A stretch of 9,695 nt of DNA, from the NCBI GenBank assembly GCA_900542425.1, contig UQNQ01000036.1, forward strand, positions 1 through 9,695, written 5' to 3'. Both the position numbers and the translations under genes were made by a program. This DNA comes from an uncultured Eubacteriales bacterium. Lineage in GTDB: Bacteria > Bacillota > Clostridia > Oscillospirales > CAG-272. Positions 1 to 5,912 of the stretch are shown in pieces (position 1 is the first letter of the stretch; each line of letters begins with the position of its first letter). A model generated the notes under the pieces. The model searched no databases, was not told the DNA's origin, and saw only the letters and a list, made by a program, of their open reading frames with translations.

Positions 1-104
1 TAATAAAATAGATGTTAAATATATCTCCAAAAAAGAACCGAAAGCGAAAAAAACATTCAATCAAAATCGACATTCTTTGTTGTTTTTATAATCCATAAGA
101 CCAC

Positions 105-1025
105 TTATTTATTTTCATTTTCAATGATTTTCTGCTGCTCAAAATCAATCATTCCGCATACTTCATCAAGAAACATGTGCCGCTCTTCTTCACTCAAATG
201 ACGCAAAGGCCTTGTGCATTTTCCGACATCAAAGCCCATATGACATAGCAATTCCTTGGTAGAAGCTATCGCATGATATTTGATGAGGACGGTAATCACG
301 CGATTAATCGTTTGCTGGAGCTTTTTTGCCTCCTCTACCCGCCCGTTTTGATAAGCATCATAAAGTTTAACAAACAAGCCCGGCATTACATTGTACGTAG
401 TACCGATTCCGGCATCTGCGCCGATAGCAAGTCCGCAAACAAGCATTTCGTCCGGTCCGTTGATAACATTGATATTTCCGTTATGAATCATTTTAAGAAG
501 CCCCATAGAATAATAATCGGGATATGTCCATTTGATTCCGATGATATTTTCCACTTCCATCAGTTTTTCCACCAACGAAACGGTAAGTTTCGTATTGGCA
601 AGACCGACTCCATACATAACAAGCGGAATTTCTGCTGCCGCTGCAATCGTCTTATAATACTCTATCACCTCATTCTCTCCATATTGAAAATAAATCGGCG
701 GAATGGAAGAAATCGCAGCAGCACCGGCACGTTTCGCATGTCCGGCAAGTTCCAACGTTGTCGGAAGGTCTATCGCCCCAATATGGGCAATCACAGGAAC
801 TTTTCCTTCCACAGCATCCAGCACAACCTCCAGCAGCTTTTCTCTCGTTTTCTTTTCCAACAGAAGTCCCTCTCCGGTTGAACCGCAGACGTAAAACCCG
901 TTTACTCCCTGTGACAGCTGCCAACGGACCAGTTTTTCCGTTTCTTTTACCATTACGTTTCCGTCTTCCGACAAGGGACTGACAAGCGCAGGCAAAATTC
1001 CGCGAAACAAAATACGATTTTTCAA
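105..1025 (-). CDS. N-acetylneuraminate lyase-like aldolase (DapA/NanA family)
   Basis: Class I Schiff-base aldolase of the DHDPS/NAL family. N-acetylneuraminate lyase cleaves sialic acid to N-acetylmannosamine and pyruvate in the cytoplasm. The 306-residue product matches the usual family length (about 300). Visible signatures are GSTGE at 48-52 (pyruvate carboxylate binding), Tyr138 in VMYG, the Schiff-base Lys165 in GIKWT, PDE at 191-193, and GIGTTYN near 207-212. The GIK-aromatic-T and GTTYN motifs resemble NAL more than DHDPS, which usually has GIKE. Differences from Escherichia coli NanA are GTTYN instead of GSTYN and MYGVG instead of VYNIP, so the exact sugar acid is uncertain. The start is TTG at 1025, 8 nt after GGAGGTG. 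A longer frame is open to ATG 1094, but that stretch contains the promoter. No other sialic acid genes are visible. The family call is firm; the substrate is inferred. Confidence 0.85.
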   Translation of the reverse strand: MKNRILFRGILPALVSPLSEDGNVMVKETEKLVRWQLSQGVNGFYVCGSTGEGLLLEKKTREKLLEVVLDAVEGKVPVIAHIGAIDLPTTLELAGHAKRAGAAAISSIPPIYFQYGENEVIEYYKTIAAAAEIPLVMYGVGLANTKLTVSLVEKLMEVENIIGIKWTYPDYYSMGLLKMIHNGNINVINGPDEMLVCGLAIGADAGIGTTYNVMPGLFVKLYDAYQNGRVEEAKKLQQTINRVITVLIKYHAIASTKELLCHMGFDVGKCTRPLRHLSEEERHMFLDEVCGMIDFEQQKIIENENK

Positions 1026-1033
1026 AGATAAAG

Positions 1034-1040
1034 CACCTCC
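1034..1040 (-). promoter_or_regulatory. Ribosome binding site fixing the lyase TTG start
   Basis: GGAGGTG on the minus strand lies 8 nt upstream of the TTG at 1025. No comparable site precedes the in-frame ATG at 1094, so this site decides the start of the lyase gene. Confidence 0.8.
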
Positions 1041-1065
1041 GAATCCATGGATGATAACACATCCT

Positions 1066-1094
1066 ATTTTATCCGGGTTCATCAGATTTTTCAA
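1066..1094 (-). promoter_or_regulatory. Sigma-A-type promoter of the lyase gene
   Basis: On the minus strand, -35 TTGAAA (1094-1089) and -10 TAAAAT (1071-1066) are separated by exactly 17 bp. Transcription should begin near 1059, leaving a leader of about 35 nt before the TTG start. The promoter lies inside the longer alternative reading frame and argues against it. The prediction is by sequence match only. Confidence 0.65.
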
Positions 1095-1228
1095 GAGAAA
1101 AAAGTGTTTTCCCTCAAAAATCGCAAAAAATTAATGTTTTTTCCCTTGCTTAAGCCATCGTTATCATTGGTCATAAAAAACAGTGTATCTGCACAGAATA
1201 ATAACATCTATCAATGGGAGGAATTTAT

Positions 1229-1888
1229 ATGAAAAAATTTGTGTCCATTCTTTTTTTATGTATATTATGTACTCGCTTTACCATTCATGCGGCAAGTGAA
1301 GATTATCTGATTTTAATCAATGCTGAAAATCCTCTCCCGGAGGATTACTTGGAAACCTACCAAGATGATTTTGTCGATGTTCTCTCAACACGAGACGATG
1401 GAAGACCCATTCAGAAGCTGCGGCGGGAAGCTGCTGAAGAACTTGAAAAAATGATGGAAGCCGCTGCAAAAGCCGGTTTCGATAATATCAGCGTTACCAG
1501 TGCATACCGTTCCCGTGAATATCAAAAACAGCTTTTCGATAACGCCGTTGAAAGTTATCTCGTACGAGGCATGACAAGGAAAAACGCTATCGATCTTGCC
1601 AAACGTTATTATGCCCTTCCGGGAAAAAGCGAACACGAAAGCGGACTCGCCGTAGATCTGCATCATCTCTCATGCGCGACTCTTGCATTTGCAGATACCA
1701 ATGAATACCGCTGGCTTTCTGAAAACGCGCATTTGTACGGATTCATTCTGCGCTATCCGGAAGGAAAGGAAAACATAACGGGAATTGCATTTGAACCGTG
1801 GCACTTCCGTTATGTCGGCCGCCAAGCTGCCAAGGAAATCTATGATTCCGGACTCTGTCTTGAAGAATATTTAAGTAAAAACACATAA
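1229..1888 (+). CDS. Secreted VanY-type peptidoglycan carboxypeptidase (peptidase M15B)
   Basis: Zinc metallopeptidase of the VanY/LdcB-like M15B family, which trims terminal D-amino acids from peptidoglycan stem peptides outside the membrane. The 219-residue product begins with a signal peptide: MKK, a hydrophobic core at about 4-18, and a likely cleavage after the AA near residues 21-22. The catalytic domain carries SAYRS at 91-95, the zinc motif SEHESGLAVD with His136 and Asp143, and EPWH with catalytic Glu189 and third ligand His192. All key residues are present, so it should be active. The start is ATG 1229, 7 nt after GGAGG (1217-1221); an upstream in-frame ATG at 1214 sits on the ribosome site itself and is rejected. 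It diverges from the lyase gene and lies just upstream of a tRNA-Glu unit. No resistance-type vanS/vanR genes are next to it, so a cell-wall maintenance role is more likely than glycopeptide resistance. D,D versus L,D specificity cannot be told. Confidence 0.88.
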   Translation: MKKFVSILFLCILCTRFTIHAASEDYLILINAENPLPEDYLETYQDDFVDVLSTRDDGRPIQKLRREAAEELEKMMEAAAKAGFDNISVTSAYRSREYQKQLFDNAVESYLVRGMTRKNAIDLAKRYYALPGKSEHESGLAVDLHHLSCATLAFADTNEYRWLSENAHLYGFILRYPEGKENITGIAFEPWHFRYVGRQAAKEIYDSGLCLEEYLSKNT

Positions 1889-1904
1889 AAATATCAAAAA
1901 CCCC

Positions 1905-1933
1905 TTGCAAAATAGAAAAATATATGATATAAT
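1905..1933 (+). promoter_or_regulatory. Promoter of tRNA-Glu
   Basis: TTGCAA (1905-1910) and a perfect TATAAT (1928-1933) are spaced by 17 bp and point toward the tRNA gene 29 bp further on. The start of transcription should fall around 1939-1941, immediately at the leader hairpin. Confidence 0.8.
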
Positions 1934-1938
1934 ATGAA

Positions 1939-1960
1939 TCGCGCCGGATTTTTGGCGCGA
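1939..1960 (+). other. GC-rich hairpin at the 5' end of the tRNA-Glu transcript
   Basis: TCGCGCC (1939-1945) and GGCGCGA (1954-1960) form a perfect 7-bp stem with an 8-nt loop. It starts where transcription from the TATAAT box is expected and ends 2 nt before the mature tRNA 5' end. It is not followed by a T run, so it is not a terminator. It could protect or present the precursor for RNase P; that role is inferred. Confidence 0.6.
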
Positions 1961-1962
1961 AT

Positions 1963-2037
1963 GGCCCGTTGGTCAAGCGGCTAAGACATCGCCCTCTCAC
2001 GGCGAAAACATGGGTTCGATTCCCGTACGGGTCACCA
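1963..2037 (+). tRNA. tRNA-Glu (anticodon CTC)
   Basis: The cloverleaf is complete, with 75 nt including an encoded CCA. The acceptor stem is GGCCCGT/ACGGGTC with a G-T pair at position 2. The anticodon stem is TCGCC/GGCGA around the loop CTCTCAC, giving anticodon CTC, which reads GAG. The T loop is TTCGATT. It is a single-gene unit with its own promoter and terminator. Confidence 0.95.
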
Positions 2038-2040
2038 AAT

Positions 2041-2072
2041 AAAAAAAGTCACCATATCAGGTGACTTTTTTT
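2041..2072 (+). terminator. Rho-independent terminator of tRNA-Glu
   Basis: A perfect 13-bp inverted repeat: seven A then GTCACC, a 6-nt loop, then GGTGAC and seven T. It begins 4 nt after the tRNA CCA end. The A/T-flanked symmetry could let it work in both directions. Confidence 0.9.
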
Positions 2073-2141
2073 ATTTATATTTGGTTCTTCGTTCAACTCA
2101 GCCCAATAGAAAATTTGAACTGTACTTCCCTTGAAAATGCT

Positions 2142-2478
2142 TTACAAATACAAAGCTGCGCTCAATTCCTTCATATAGGAGTCATAACCGTGGAGATTTT
2201 TTTGCATATAATTCCATAGCCTCACCTTATCGTTTGCTGATTATTTGCTCAAAAAAAGTGATCGCTCCTTCAATTTCAGCTTGTGTGGGATATCCTTTTG
2301 AAATACCGCCAATTAACTTGAAAGATCCATAGGTATCGAAACCAAGGCAACCATAGGAACCCAATATTTTGCGTTCATGATTTCCGGCAATATCAGAAAT
2401 GGAAAAGGTATATTTACTGTTGTCTTTCCCACAAGTATAAAGGAAAAATACACGACATATCGTTGGTTTAGATCCCAT
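2142..2478 (-). pseudogene. Decayed minus-strand coding remnant, function unknown
   Basis: I see no intact recognisable gene between the tRNA-Glu terminator and the tRNA-Leu operon. On the minus strand, 2478-2227 encodes an 83-residue open frame with no Shine-Dalgarno site at its ATG. A stretch with protein-like composition (for example ILGSYGCLGFDTYGSFKL) ends in EQIISKR. Immediately after that stop, a one-base shift opens a second stretch reading DKVRLWNYMQKNLHGYDSYM and ending at 2142. The two pieces read naturally as one former C-terminus split by a frameshift near 2228. The upstream end is also closed by a stop just before the ATG. I do not recognise the family. An alternative is a chance open frame in noncoding DNA. 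Confidence 0.3.
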
Positions 2479-2535
2479 AAAACGACAAAACAGGCATTTT
2501 TACAGCAAATAATTTGAGCTGAATTTTGGGGCCCT

Positions 2536-2575
2536 AAAAACACGAAAAGCCCTTGATTTACAAGGACTTTTCGTG
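2536..2575 (-). terminator. Terminator of the tRNA-Leu operon
   Basis: CACGAAAAG...CTTTTCGTG plus an inner CCTTG/CAAGG stem gives 14 pairs with one C/A mismatch and a 5-nt loop (2541-2575). On the minus strand it is followed by five T (2540-2536). It lies 25 nt beyond the CCA end of tRNA-Leu(CAG). Its core CCTTGATTTACAAGG recurs at the recombinase terminator (7532-7546). Confidence 0.85.
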
Positions 2576-2600
2576 CAATAGCATTTTTGTACTATTAAGA

Positions 2601-2687
2601 TGGTGCGGGTAAGAGGACTTGAACCTCCACGAAGTTGCCCCCACTAGAACCTGAATCTAGCGCGTCTGCCAATTCCGCCATACCCGC
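2601..2687 (-). tRNA. tRNA-Leu (anticodon CAG)
   Basis: An 87-nt class II tRNA with an encoded CCA. The acceptor stem is GCGGGTA/TACCCGC. The anticodon stem is CTAGA/TCTAG around the loop TTCAGGT, giving anticodon CAG for CUG codons. A long variable arm is present, as expected for leucine tRNA. It is the second gene of a two-tRNA operon. Confidence 0.95.
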
Positions 2688-2698
2688 ATGGAATAAAA

Positions 2699-2721
2699 CA
2701 GCCACTGAAATCCAGTGGCTG
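2699..2721 (-). other. Hairpin between the two tRNA-Leu genes
   Basis: CAGCCACTG and CAGTGGCTG form a perfect 9-bp stem with a 5-nt loop. In the direction of transcription it is followed by TTTTATT, so it may act as a leaky terminator that lowers tRNA-Leu(CAG) relative to tRNA-Leu(GAG), or as a processing signal. The structure is seen; the role is inferred. Confidence 0.6.
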
Positions 2722-2723
2722 AA

Positions 2724-2808
2724 TGGTGCGAGAAACGGGACTTGAACCCGTATGGTAAAAACCACACGCCCCTCAAACGTGCGCGTCTGCCAGTTCCGCC
2801 ACTCTCGC
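2724..2808 (-). tRNA. tRNA-Leu (anticodon GAG)
   Basis: An 85-nt class II tRNA with an encoded CCA. The acceptor stem is GCGAGAG/TTCTCGC. The anticodon stem is CACGT/GCGTG around the loop TTGAGGG, giving anticodon GAG for CUC/CUU codons. The long variable arm contains a GTGGTTTTTACCAT hairpin. It is the first gene of the operon. Confidence 0.95.
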
Positions 2809-2830
2809 ATTTCTTTCTGCGACGTTGATT

Positions 2831-2859
2831 ATTATAGCTGATTTTTTCACAAATGTCAA
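2831..2859 (-). promoter_or_regulatory. Consensus promoter of the tRNA-Leu operon
   Basis: On the minus strand, a perfect TTGACA (2859-2854) and a perfect TATAAT (2836-2831) are separated by 17 bp. The -10 box is 22 bp upstream of the tRNA-Leu(GAG) 5' end, giving a leader of only about 15 nt. Confidence 0.9.
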
Positions 2860-2925
2860 TACCTAATTTATATTTTTTATAAATTTCATCAGCATTATTT
2901 TTTCCTATAGATTTTTCCTTCATAA

Positions 2926-2940
2926 TATGATATGATATGA
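2926..2940 (+). repeat. TATGA x3 tandem repeat upstream of the sensor kinase
   Basis: Three exact tandem copies of the pentamer TATGA, followed by TA, lie 31-45 bp before the kinase start codon. Each copy makes a TATGAT-like -10 element. No good -35 box is obvious upstream. The repeat therefore probably sits in the promoter. Confidence 0.6.
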
Positions 2941-2971
2941 TAAAGATAAGAAAATAAAAAATGAGGCGAAT

Positions 2972-4324
2972 ATGACAAATCCACCGATTGGCATCGATAT
3001 TCTTGTATATTATCTGAGAAATCTCATAACCGTCATCGGCAATACTCTTCTTGTCCTTTCCTTCACAGGAACCAAGCTTTCAAAACGGAACAGAATTCTC
3101 TATATTTCAGCAGGAATATTGATTTCCCTTATCATCTCCGCATGGTTCTCCCATCCGTCTGATCAAACGGAGTTTGTTTCAGTCGCTATGATTCTCTGTT
3201 GTCTTCTCGTTTCTTCTACATTCATTTTCTATGTCAAAGACGGATTTTTTCAAACGGTTCTTAATATTTTTACCCAGCTTAATATTTGTTTTATCATATC
3301 CTATTCCGCCTACATATTATCCAATACCCTTTTTCTGCAGAATATCTGGGCGGAAATTTGTATTCGCACCATACTTTATGTCATGATCATTGCCATCTGT
3401 CATCTTTATCTCCAAAAACCATACCGGGCTTACATCAAACACATTCAAAAAGGATGGATTAGTCTTGCTGTCATTGCCTGCGGATTTTCAATCCTTTTTA
3501 CTTTTGTCTTTCTCCTGCCAGTTCCCTTTTATGAAAGAGAGCCTTATAACGATTATATTTGTATCGGCTCAATTATCCTGTTAATCCTTGTATATGCAAT
3601 GTGTATTTTCAATTTCAATCAAATCGTGAAAAATATAAACAAAGAAATGATTCTCACCCAACAGGAACAGCAGTTTCGGAATTTGGAAAAACAGCTTATC
3701 ACCTACAAGAAAAATGCCGCTGCCATCAAAGAATTTCGCCACGATTTACATCATCATGATACCATTCTTCTGCAGCTACTGAAAAACGGCGAAATTGAAA
3801 AAGCCCGGCATTTTCTTGAAGAACATGACGCCCGTATCAGTCAGGCTCATACAACCATTTATTGTCGAAATACTATTGTCAATTCTCTTTTTTCCACTTA
3901 TGCAAGTGTGGCATCCGACAAAGGTTATTCTATTCAAATCATTGCCAATATTCCGGAAACAATTGAAATCCAGTCGGTAGATATTGCATCTCTCTTATCC
4001 AATATCATGGAAAACGCAATAGAAGCTTGTGATAAAGTTAAAAACGGCGCCCCTTTTATTGATATGCAATGTGATTATATCAATGAGGCACTGAGAATCA
4101 CACTTCGTAATTCCTCTGATGAAATACCTCAATTTATTGATGGGATTCCTCAAACTACAAAAACAAACGGCGGTATCGGATGTCAATCCGTATTGTCTGT
4201 AGTCAATAAGTACGACGGACTTGTCAGTTTTCATTGGGAAGCCGGCGTTTTCACTACAAAAATCATGCTTCGGGAAATTGCCAAAGATCCTTCCAAAAAT
4301 GAAGAATCAATTCCTATTGATTAA
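2972..4324 (+). CDS. AgrC-type GHKL sensor histidine kinase, no regulator in the window
   Basis: Membrane sensor kinase of 450 residues, of the HPK10/AgrC-like class that often senses peptides. The N-terminal half has about seven hydrophobic segments (roughly 12-30, 41-59, 70-88, 97-118, 128-147, 161-185, 196-215). A short coiled-coil-like linker (220-250) follows, then the phosphoacceptor box EFRHDLHHH with His257. The C-terminal GHKL ATPase domain has the N box NIMENAIEAC (Asn344, Asn348) and a glycine-rich GGIG at 400-403. The start ATG is 5 nt after GAGG. It is followed after 19 bp by a membrane zinc-ribbon protein gene, so the two form an operon. No LytTR response regulator, agrB or agrD gene is present here. 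This makes it an orphan kinase locally; its partner regulator must be elsewhere, or the downstream protein takes part. The family is firm; the signal is unknown. Confidence 0.88.
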   Translation: MTNPPIGIDILVYYLRNLITVIGNTLLVLSFTGTKLSKRNRILYISAGILISLIISAWFSHPSDQTEFVSVAMILCCLLVSSTFIFYVKDGFFQTVLNIFTQLNICFIISYSAYILSNTLFLQNIWAEICIRTILYVMIIAICHLYLQKPYRAYIKHIQKGWISLAVIACGFSILFTFVFLLPVPFYEREPYNDYICIGSIILLILVYAMCIFNFNQIVKNINKEMILTQQEQQFRNLEKQLITYKKNAAAIKEFRHDLHHHDTILLQLLKNGEIEKARHFLEEHDARISQAHTTIYCRNTIVNSLFSTYASVASDKGYSIQIIANIPETIEIQSVDIASLLSNIMENAIEACDKVKNGAPFIDMQCDYINEALRITLRNSSDEIPQFIDGIPQTTKTNGGIGCQSVLSVVNKYDGLVSFHWEAGVFTTKIMLREIAKDPSKNEESIPID

Positions 4325-4343
4325 GTGAAGGAAAGGAGCCAAA

Positions 4344-4913
4344 ATGCAACCGGATAAAATCATTCAAAGAATTTCTGTTAGAATCGATATCAGACGGATA
4401 CTGCTTTCCCTTGGCTGGTGGCTGTTGTGGGGAATTTCCATTTTCCAATATATGCACCGGCATGAAATCGACCCGCAAAATCTTCTGCGGTTTCAATGGA
4501 TATGGATTTTTCTTATCTTTGTTCTTCCGCTTCCCTGTTTCGGTTTGTGGGAAACGCTTCGAGACAGAAGCTGGGACGGAATTGTTGTCAGAAAAAAGGT
4601 CGGACGGATCTATGCGACGAAAAGCGGACGATACCTCGGCCACCATGGAGAAGACGCAGAATTTGTATGGATAAAAAAGCCGAATGGTAAACTGTTCGTC
4701 ATGACTTTCTGGGGAAAAAATATCCTCAGTGCCGGATATTATGAGATTGGAGATAAAGTCCATCATTACAAAAATTTACCCTTCTGCGAAAAACATGATA
4801 AGCGGGAATCGGCAAAACAGCTGTGTGTTTTTTGCGGAAATCTCACTGCTGCTGACAGCACTCATTGTTTCTTCTGTTGGAAGCATCTTCCCAAGATCAG
4901 TCTCCATGGATAA
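4344..4913 (+). CDS. Two-TM membrane protein with C-terminal zinc ribbon, function unknown
   Basis: I do not recognise this 189-residue protein. It has two hydrophobic segments, about 18-38 and 50-69, rich in tryptophan. A soluble region at 70-150 has alternating hydrophobic residues like a small beta domain (GIVVRKKVGRIY, FVWIKKPNGKLFVMTF, YEIGDKV). A C-terminal zinc-ribbon-like knuckle has Cys161, Cys164, Cys175 and Cys178 (CX2C-X10-CX2C), with Cys148 and His151 just before it. The hairpin topology would put both ends on the same side, probably the cytoplasm, since zinc ribbons are usually intracellular. The ATG is 5 nt after AAGGAG and 19 bp from the kinase stop, and the shared terminator follows the stop directly. 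Co-transcription suggests it serves the kinase pathway, for example as an accessory or output protein. That is inference from position only. Confidence 0.75.
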   Translation: MQPDKIIQRISVRIDIRRILLSLGWWLLWGISIFQYMHRHEIDPQNLLRFQWIWIFLIFVLPLPCFGLWETLRDRSWDGIVVRKKVGRIYATKSGRYLGHHGEDAEFVWIKKPNGKLFVMTFWGKNILSAGYYEIGDKVHHYKNLPFCEKHDKRESAKQLCVFCGNLTAADSTHCFFCWKHLPKISLHG

Positions 4914-4955
4914 GAAGCGGCGCACAGCATCATGCTGCGCGCCGCTTCTTTTTTT
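4914..4955 (+). terminator. Terminator of the kinase operon
   Basis: GAAGCGGCGC pairs perfectly with GCGCCGCTTC, and an inner CAGCA/TGCTG stem continues it past one A/C mismatch, giving 15 pairs. Seven T (4949-4955) follow. It starts 1 nt after the zinc-ribbon gene stop codon, and its T run touches the ricT stop codon. In the minus direction the hairpin lacks a good T tail, so it may be only a weak terminator for ricT. Confidence 0.9.
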
Positions 4956-5866
4956 CAGGTAGTATGTGTTTCTTCTTTGATTTCCTTTTTAGATGGAGCG
5001 ACAATTCTGATATCGTCCTTTACATAAGAGCGGATAACAGCATGCTCGCCGGTAAACTTCACCTTCACAACACCGGAAAGAGGAACGATCTCGCAAACAA
5101 AGCCGCGACCATCCGGCGTCTCAACCAAGGAGTCGACTTTTGGCAGTTTAGACAGCTCCTCTTCATATACCTCATGCTCATAACGCAAACAACACATCAG
5201 CCTTCCGCAGGCGCCTGAAATTTTTTGGGAATTCAGAGACAGGTTCTGTTCTTTCGCCATTTTAATCGATACCTGCACAAAATCATCCAAAAATTTCTTG
5301 CAGCAAAACGGTCTTCCGCAGACACCAAGTCCTCCGATCATTTTGGTTTCATCCCGAATACCGATCTGCCTCAGTTCTATACGTGTACGGAACACAGACG
5401 CAAGACTTTTTACAAGCTCACGAAAATCTACCCTGCCGTCCGCCGTAAAATAGAACAGGAGCTTACTGTTATCAAACGTATATTCTACATCCACAAGCTT
5501 CATTTCAAGTCCGTGCTCTGCAATTTTTTCCACGCAGATTTTCGCAGCTTCCTTTTCCTTACGCTTGTTTTCCTCATAAATCTTGTCATCTTCTTCGGTA
5601 GCACGCCGAATGACCGGACGAAGCGGAAGAACGACTTCTGTTTCACTCACCGTTTTGTTGTCGATTGCCACAATACCGTATTCCAGTCCGCGGGAAGTTT
5701 CCACAATTACCGGATCCTTTTCGCAGAACTGCATTCCCTGCGGATCAAAATAATAAATTTTACCGGTCGATTTGAATCGGACGCCGACAATTTCATATAC
5801 CACCACAGACTCTCCCTCAGATGAGGTTACATCGTCGTTTTGACTGATTTTTTCATTTTGATTCAT
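4955..5866 (-). CDS. ricT: RicT (YaaT), PSP1-domain Fe-S protein of the Y-complex
   Basis: A 303-residue cytoplasmic protein of the PSP1/RicT family. In Bacillus subtilis RicT works with RicA and RicF in a complex carrying Fe-S clusters that promotes RNase Y-dependent mRNA maturation and affects sporulation, competence and biofilm phosphorelay output. The diagnostic cysteine pairs are present: CGRPFCC (Cys183, 188, 189) and CGRLMCC (Cys220, 225, 226). The N-terminal PSP1 part includes VVVYEIVGVRF and LEYGIVAID. The ATG follows GAGG at a 7-nt spacing. It lies 46 bp after holB, in the same order as in B. subtilis. RicA (YmcA) and RicF (YlbF) are not encoded here. The C-terminus is rich in Lys/Glu and ends against the convergent operon's terminator. 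Confidence 0.93.
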   Translation of the reverse strand: MNQNEKISQNDDVTSSEGESVVVYEIVGVRFKSTGKIYYFDPQGMQFCEKDPVIVETSRGLEYGIVAIDNKTVSETEVVLPLRPVIRRATEEDDKIYEENKRKEKEAAKICVEKIAEHGLEMKLVDVEYTFDNSKLLFYFTADGRVDFRELVKSLASVFRTRIELRQIGIRDETKMIGGLGVCGRPFCCKKFLDDFVQVSIKMAKEQNLSLNSQKISGACGRLMCCLRYEHEVYEEELSKLPKVDSLVETPDGRGFVCEIVPLSGVVKVKFTGEHAVIRSYVKDDIRIVAPSKKEIKEETHTT

Positions 5867-5912
5867 CTATATACCTCAAATCCATCCTGTTTCACGAACG
5901 TATGGAATATTT

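Noticed and set aside
1..104. Terminator or gene end downstream of the lyase gene
   Set aside because: The stretch is A/T-rich, but no stable hairpin followed by a T run and no coding frame could be seen.
1095..1228. Promoter for the VanY-type gene
   Set aside because: Several weak boxes (for example TTGCTT near 1147) can be found, but none has a proper -10 at 16-18 bp spacing, so I do not call one.
2595..2923. Small open frames on the minus strand around 2595-2923
   Set aside because: They are read-through of the two tRNA-Leu genes, whose cloverleaves account for the sequence.
4314..4766. Minus-strand 150-codon frame opposite the zinc-ribbon gene
   Set aside because: The plus-strand gene has a good ribosome site, membrane segments and a zinc motif. 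The antisense frame has none and overlaps the kinase end.
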